Assembly: GCA_905234285.1 (NCBI GenBank)
Contig: CAJOHK010000028.1
Span: forward strand, 63,028 to 127,027
Reading direction: 5' to 3'
Length of the DNA stretch: 64,000 bases
DNA from: an uncultured Bacteroidales bacterium
Lineage (GTDB): Bacteria > Bacteroidota > Bacteroidia > Bacteroidales > UBA932
Below, piece after piece: positions 59,533 through 64,000 of this stretch; positions within the stretch are counted from its first letter, which is position 1, and each line of letters starts with the position of its first letter. The translations under genes were made by a program, and so were the position numbers. The notes below the pieces were generated by a model, which saw only the letters and a list, made by a program, of their open reading frames with translations, was not told where the DNA came from and made no database searches.

Positions 59533-61173
59533 TTATTCTGCGGCTAGGATTTCGGCAAGGGGAATGGCCTGGAAAGTCATATGGGCGACGGAAGACTCAT
59601 AGAGGATTCCCACGGTCTCCGGGTCTATCATGGTAAGGCAGGAGTAGCCCCAGCCGTCATCCTCGTCCAAAAGGACGCCTTTGTTCCAGGTGAGGCCGTT
59701 GTCGCGGCTCACTTTAATGGTAATACGGTGACGGTTTTTCTCGCTGTCCGGGTTGGAGAACAGCAGCAGATACTCTCCGCTGACGTTTTCCTGGGCCGGA
59801 ACGCTGATGAGGCTGGCCATGCACACGGGCTCGCGGAGGGCTTTTCGGGACGAGGGATGCTCCTCCCAGGTGCGCCCCATGTCCTTGGTAACGGCCACGG
59901 AGCGGGAACCGCCGCGGTTGTCCCGCATGTTGAGCATGAGGGAGCCGTCTTCCAACTGGGCTACCTGCGCCTCGGTGGTATGGTCTTTGGCCGGGCTGTG
60001 GATCTGCCAGGTGTTGCCATGGTCCTCACTGTAAATGATACCGGCGTGCGGGGTGCGGCCATCGTCAAAGTCGGTGTACTGGGAGGCAAACACCAGCTGC
60101 CCCTCACGGGTGCAGATGCCGCGGCCGGGCCCGTCAAAGAAGAAGGCCCAGGCCGAATCCTTGAGCTCCCGGGTAATGGACCGCGGGGCCGACCAGGTTT
60201 TTCCGTCGTCGGCGCTGCTGCTCAGAACCAGCTGGGCGGTGTATTCGGGGTCAAGGCCGGGGACGGTGCTCCACCAGGAGGCAGTGCGGCCCATGCCGTG
60301 CGCCCAAATGGTGGCAATCCACAGCTTCCCGGTTTGGGTATCAGAGAGGATGGCGGCATCTCCTACGCCGTTCTGGGCCAGCGGAAGCCCGTTTTTCTCT
60401 CCCATGGCAATGGCCTTGCGCATCTTTTCCCAATGACGGCCACCGTCTGTAGAACGGCTTACGCCGATATCGATGTGTTCCTGTAAATCCGCCGCGCTGT
60501 TGTAGCGGATGTCGTAGGTGGCGATGAGGGTGCCCTTGGTGCTGGTTACCAGGCCGGGGATGCGGTAGGAATCTACGCCGTCGTCACCCGCATGGCGCAC
60601 GCCCACGCCCGGGCGGTGCACGATGCCTTTGGGCGTTACATAACTCACCTCCAGGGGTTTTCCATCGGCCTGTGCGGCTGTAATCTCCAACTGGAACTTG
60701 TCCTGCAGCCCCGCTTTCTTGGGATCCAGCTGGACGCTCACCCAAAAGTAATTGACGCCGGGGAAGAGCGCTTTGTTGGCTGCCAGTTCTATCTCACGGG
60801 TCACTTTGCGGCTTTGTGCTATGCAGAAGGAATAGGAAGGATTGGCCTTTAGCGTTTTGCCCACCCAGAAGGCCGAGATGTAGTTGGTGGGGGCGAACCA
60901 GTTGCGGCGGTCATGCGTACGGGTGTCTGTACCGCCATAATAGAGTTTGACTTTGCGGATGGCTTTGAGATTGACGTCTTCCCCAAAGCGGAGGGTGATT
61001 CCATCAAGGGTTTGAACATCCTGGGGGGAAATTCTAATTTGGAAGATCACATTGTCTTCCCGTTCTATGAGTACAGGAACCTGTTTTTCCTTAACTTCCA
61101 GTACATCGGCAGCTTTAGCCGGCAACAGTAGAGTGAGGGCCCAGAGGGCTATAATCCAGCGTTGGCTCATCAT
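59533..61173 (-). CDS. nanH: exo-alpha-sialidase
   Basis: A 546-residue exported sialidase of GH33. A signal peptide (MMSQRWIIALWALTLLLPAKA) is followed by an N-terminal BNR-associated beta domain (about residues 22-180), then the six-bladed propeller. YRIP (203-206) carries the first Arg of the triad, and five Asp boxes are visible (STDGGRHW, SADDGKTW, SEDHGNTW, TKDMGRTW, SRDNGLTW). It releases terminal sialic acid from host glycoconjugates and heads the operon. Upstream only a weak TATCTTCG-like promoter box (complement of 61201-61208) is seen. Confidence 0.95.
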   Translation of the reverse strand: MMSQRWIIALWALTLLLPAKAADVLEVKEKQVPVLIEREDNVIFQIRISPQDVQTLDGITLRFGEDVNLKAIRKVKLYYGGTDTRTHDRRNWFAPTNYISAFWVGKTLKANPSYSFCIAQSRKVTREIELAANKALFPGVNYFWVSVQLDPKKAGLQDKFQLEITAAQADGKPLEVSYVTPKGIVHRPGVGVRHAGDDGVDSYRIPGLVTSTKGTLIATYDIRYNSAADLQEHIDIGVSRSTDGGRHWEKMRKAIAMGEKNGLPLAQNGVGDAAILSDTQTGKLWIATIWAHGMGRTASWWSTVPGLDPEYTAQLVLSSSADDGKTWSAPRSITRELKDSAWAFFFDGPGRGICTREGQLVFASQYTDFDDGRTPHAGIIYSEDHGNTWQIHSPAKDHTTEAQVAQLEDGSLMLNMRDNRGGSRSVAVTKDMGRTWEEHPSSRKALREPVCMASLISVPAQENVSGEYLLLFSNPDSEKNRHRITIKVSRDNGLTWNKGVLLDEDDGWGYSCLTMIDPETVGILYESSVAHMTFQAIPLAEILAAE

Positions 61174-61220
61174 ACGTTGTCTAATTATATGGCGATTATG
61201 CGAAGATAAACAATTTTAGC

Positions 61221-61260
61221 ATAAAAACAAAAAAGAAGGCTCACTTCACGTGAACCTTCC
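61221..61260 (-). terminator. intrinsic terminator of the M16 peptidase gene
   Basis: GAAGGCTCAC (61235-61244) pairs with GTGAACCTTC (61250-61259), one mismatch, with a long T-tract following on the minus strand. It lies 24 bases after the M16 stop and separates it from the sialidase operon. Confidence 0.8.
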
Positions 61261-61283
61261 TTTCTAATTGCTAATAAACCAGT

Positions 61284-64000
61284 TTACTCGGCCTCGGCGG
61301 TGTTGGCGGGTTTCATCACAACCTCGATGAAGTTACCGGAGGCAAGAACTTCCTGCAGGGTGGCCTGGATGCTTTCCTTGGTAAGTGCATTCACGGCTTC
61401 CTCGTACAGGGCGTCGCGGTCCTGACCGTAGGTGAGGTACAGCTCGATGTTGTTCTTCCACCAATTGTTGCGCTGACGGTTCTCGGGGATGTTCTTCTGG
61501 AGATTGAGCTTGGCGGCGTTGGCTTCCTCGTCGGTGGGGCCGTTTTCGGCCAGATCCTTGAGGCCGTCAATGGCCAGTTGACGCAGTTTGTCGCACAGGG
61601 CGGGCTTGCAATCCCAGGCAACTTGGAAGAGGATGAGCTGCGTGGGACGACGCTTCAGTTGGCCGGCGGTGCTGGCACCATAGGTGCCGCCCTCTTCCTC
61701 GCGCAGGCTCTCGGTGTAACGCATGTCCATGATGTAGGAGATGGCGTCCATGGCGGCGTCCTTGGCAAAGGTATAGTCGGCGTCTACGGTGTACACCTGG
61801 ATTACGGTGCTCTTGGGTGTCTGCATATCCACGGCGAACTCGTTCACAATGTGACCGGGGACAATGTCCTCGTGCGGGTTCACCCACTGCAGCGGTTTCT
61901 TGCCCTTGGGCAGGGAACCGATGTACTTCTCTACCAGGGGCTTGAGGGCCTCGGGGTTCACGTCACCTACGATAACCAGTTTGGCACCGGCGGCGTCGGC
62001 GAACAGCTTGCGGTAGTTCTTTTCTACCACGGCCAGCTGGGCGCGGCTCACTTTGTCCATGGAAATCATTTCCTTACGGGCGTTGTTGCCGTACAGGGTC
62101 TTGTACAGCTGATCCTGCAGCTTGAAGTTGGGCTGGTTCTCCAGGTTGGGGAGAACAGACTGCAGCTGGTCAATGCCGTTTTGCCATTCTTCGGGATCGA
62201 AGCGGGGATCGGTGAATTCCAGGTACATGAGCTGGAAGGCCGTCTCCAGGTCCTTAACGGTGCTGCGGCCGCTGATGCCGTGCTCGAGCGGGTCGATGTA
62301 AGGGGATACGCTCACGTTCTTGCCGGTGAGCATCTTCTGGAGAATGGTGCCGCTGAACTGGGATACACCGCTGTTGTTCTGGAACAGGCTCAGAATATTA
62401 TCGTCGAAGCTGGCGATATCGTCGGTGCTTACCAGGCTCAGGCCGCCGTCTTTATACAGGTTCAGGAGAATCTGGTCCTTCTGGAGGTCGGTAGGATATA
62501 CCACAACCTGAACGCCGTTCTTGAGGAACCATTCCTGGGCGCCGTAGATGGTGGTGCCGGTCTTGGCAATCTTGGAACCCTTGAGCTTGGCGGGATCCAG
62601 GAAGGCCTCGGGGACATCCTCGCCGGCGGGAGCCTCAATCTGGGAAGCGTTCACTTCGGCAATGATCTGGAGTAGCTGCTCGGCGGTAGGAGTGGCGATG
62701 CCTTCTTTCTCGGGGCCGCTGTACAGGACAACGAGATTCTCGTCGCCGAAGAGTTGCATGGTGGCCTGGTTGACGGCGGCAGCATTGAGCTGGCCGAAGA
62801 GGGCCTGTACAATCTCCAGTTCGGCGTCCGGTTCCATGATGGGCTCCTTGTCATAGAAGTTGCTCATGATGGGATAGACGAATTCGGGGTTCTGACGGGT
62901 AGAGGCGCGGTTGACGCTGGTTTCCAGGATGGACAGGTAGTCGGCCTTTACGCGGTTGAATTCGGCATCGGTGATACCGTAACGCTTGAGGCGCTGGAGT
63001 TCGGTATAGAAAGCGCGGAAGCCTTCCAGGATGTTTTCTTCGCGCAGGGATACATCACCCATAACGGCGTCGATATCCTCATAGATGAGGCTGCTCATGT
63101 AGAAGCTTCCGTTCAGGTACGGGGAATCGGGTTTGGAAGTGATGTCGGTGAAGCGCTCGCGCATGACCATAGCCAGCACGTGTTTGATGAGGTCGGTGGC
63201 CTGGCCCAGCATGGTGGCGTTCACAATCTCGGGCATGGCCTCGCTGTGCCAGATGAGCTCAATGCCGGGAGCGGTTGTCTCCGGATCGGTGAGGATACCA
63301 ACGCGGGGCTCGGCATGGTCGGCGATGGCCTGGATGGGCTTGGGAAGCGGATTCTCTTTGGCGGGAATGATGCCGAAGATTTCCTTAATCTTGGCCAGGG
63401 TGCGCTCTGCGTCTACGTCGCCCACCACAATGATGGCCTGATTGGCCGGGTGATACCAGGTGTGGTAGAAGCTAACCAGGCTCTCGGGTACGAAGGTCTC
63501 CAGGTGCTCCTGGGTGCCGATGAGGGTAACCTGAGCCAGCTTGCTCTCGGGGCCGAAGTAGTAGGGGAGGCTGCGCTCCATGGTGCGCCAGCCGGCGTTG
63601 CGGCGGGTGCGGCGCTCCTCGATGATGACACCGCGCTCGGCGTCAATCTCCTCCGGCTGGTTGAGCACATAGTGGGAATAGTCGGCCAGGATCATGAGGC
63701 AGCTGTCCACTACGCTCTCCCGTTCTACGGGCATGTTGTTGAGCATGTACTGCGTCTCTTCAAAGCCGGTGGAGGCGTTGATGTTGCGGCCGAACTCGGC
63801 GCCGATGGATCGCAGGTAATTGAGGATGTTCTTTCCGGGGAAATGCTCTGTCCCGTTGAAGCACATGTGCTCCAGGAAGTGGGCCAGACCGTCCTGGGAA
63901 GGCTGTTCTTCCAGTACGGCACCGGCGTCTGTAGCCAGATAAAACTCGGCGCGGCCCTTGGGCAGTTCATTGTGACGGATGTAATAGGTGAGTCCGTTGT
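61284..64000 (-). CDS. M16-family zinc metallopeptidase (5' end cut by the window)
   Basis: At least 905 codons are present and the frame runs on past base 64000. The inverted zinc motif HFLEH, followed by MCFNGTEHFPGKN, lies at 63867-63881, and the third ligand Glu lies in EIDAERGVIIEERR. Two tandem M16 units are visible, the second non-catalytic (for example VVVYPTDLQKDQILL, then DTPKSTVIQVY-like MQTPKSTVIQVY), as in PqqL/insulysin-like bacterial peptidases. The likely role is degradation of peptides in the periplasm or at the surface; the signal peptide would be outside the window. It ends with a low-complexity NTAEAE. Confidence 0.93.
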   Translation of the reverse strand, partial: NGLTYYIRHNELPKGRAEFYLATDAGAVLEEQPSQDGLAHFLEHMCFNGTEHFPGKNILNYLRSIGAEFGRNINASTGFEETQYMLNNMPVERESVVDSCLMILADYSHYVLNQPEEIDAERGVIIEERRTRRNAGWRTMERSLPYYFGPESKLAQVTLIGTQEHLETFVPESLVSFYHTWYHPANQAIIVVGDVDAERTLAKIKEIFGIIPAKENPLPKPIQAIADHAEPRVGILTDPETTAPGIELIWHSEAMPEIVNATMLGQATDLIKHVLAMVMRERFTDITSKPDSPYLNGSFYMSSLIYEDIDAVMGDVSLREENILEGFRAFYTELQRLKRYGITDAEFNRVKADYLSILETSVNRASTRQNPEFVYPIMSNFYDKEPIMEPDAELEIVQALFGQLNAAAVNQATMQLFGDENLVVLYSGPEKEGIATPTAEQLLQIIAEVNASQIEAPAGEDVPEAFLDPAKLKGSKIAKTGTTIYGAQEWFLKNGVQVVVYPTDLQKDQILLNLYKDGGLSLVSTDDIASFDDNILSLFQNNSGVSQFSGTILQKMLTGKNVSVSPYIDPLEHGISGRSTVKDLETAFQLMYLEFTDPRFDPEEWQNGIDQLQSVLPNLENQPNFKLQDQLYKTLYGNNARKEMISMDKVSRAQLAVVEKNYRKLFADAAGAKLVIVGDVNPEALKPLVEKYIGSLPKGKKPLQWVNPHEDIVPGHIVNEFAVDMQTPKSTVIQVYTVDADYTFAKDAAMDAISYIMDMRYTESLREEEGGTYGASTAGQLKRRPTQLILFQVAWDCKPALCDKLRQLAIDGLKDLAENGPTDEEANAAKLNLQKNIPENRQRNNWWKNNIELYLTYGQDRDALYEEAVNALTKESIQATLQEVLASGNFIEVVMKPANTAEAE

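Noticed and set aside
1..64000. CRISPR arrays, tRNA or rRNA genes, intact transposases
   Set aside because: Reading the intergenic regions showed no spaced direct repeats, no cloverleaf-like sequences and no rRNA motifs; no translated frame looked like a transposase or integrase.

Overview
The window is a chromosomal segment of a Bacteroidota bacterium, almost certainly order Bacteroidales and probably host- or gut-associated. Evidence: a SusC/SusD pair; Bacteroidales-type domains (DUF2764, DUF4831, DUF5018, BACON, DUF4434); promoters of the form TTG-N18..22-TAnnTTTG; a bacterial V/A-type ATPase operon; and a Na+-pumping methylmalonyl-CoA decarboxylase operon. Coding density is high, many genes overlap by 4 bases, and no gap exceeds 300 bases. 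I saw no tRNA, rRNA, CRISPR array or intact insertion sequence.

Layout. (1) 1-9.9 kb: V-ATPase genes (B partial, A, DUF2764, E), an NhaC antiporter, an Omp85-type barrel, a serine hydrolase, and the start of the decarboxylase operon. (2) 7.4-14.1 kb: trkA-mmdA-LTD/OadG-mmdC-mmdB on the minus strand, then a PagL-like lipid A deacylase. Together with NhaC this stretch is rich in Na+/H+/K+ bioenergetics. (3) 14.1-25 kb: dihydrolipoyl dehydrogenase, a GT2, a zeta-like kinase/tldD/pmbA operon, a frameshifted POT peptide transporter, pepD, a DUF4831 protein and a lipid A acyltransferase-like gene. (4) 25.1-26.3 kb: rpsF-rpsR-rplI, with rpsF internally disrupted. (5) 26.4-42 kb: a polysaccharide/glycoconjugate utilisation locus. 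Sugar porter, DUF4434 protein and ROK regulator are on the minus strand. Divergent from them is an operon of AGE epimerase, SusC, SusD, a DUF5018 lipoprotein, an NAGPA-type phosphodiester glycosidase, a GHL10 protein and a BACON/DUF5018-like lipoprotein. (6) 42.1-45.1 kb: an operon that begins with a VapBC-like pair and runs by 4-base overlaps into a Tat-exported metallophosphoesterase and a second GHL10 protein. (7) 45.1-53.4 kb: NagX/DUF5009-like membrane acyltransferase, a frameshifted FAD oxidoreductase, acyl-CoA synthetase, PlsC-like acyltransferase, parE and a DUF1573 lipoprotein. (8) 53.5-61.2 kb: a small ferredoxin, then a sialic acid/hexosamine salvage operon (sialidase, NahK-like kinase, GH109, NanA, NanM-like mutarotase, NanT-like MFS). 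(9) 61.3 kb to the end: a large M16 peptidase, cut by the window edge.

Functionally, regions 5-6 and 8 look like two glycan-foraging systems. Region 8 is a fairly standard mucin-type sialic acid and N-acetylhexosamine pathway lacking its own ManNAc epimerase. Region 5 starts with an epimerase that could fill that role. The combination of phosphodiester glycosidase, metallophosphoesterase and two GHL10 enzymes in regions 5-6 has no substrate I can name and is the best candidate for an undescribed system. Also notable are several intergenic palindromic elements (3.3, 20.0, 26.25, 52.1 and 53.75 kb), of which two share a stem core, and three genes broken by indels (rpsF, the POT transporter, the FAD oxidoreductase), which may be assembly errors.
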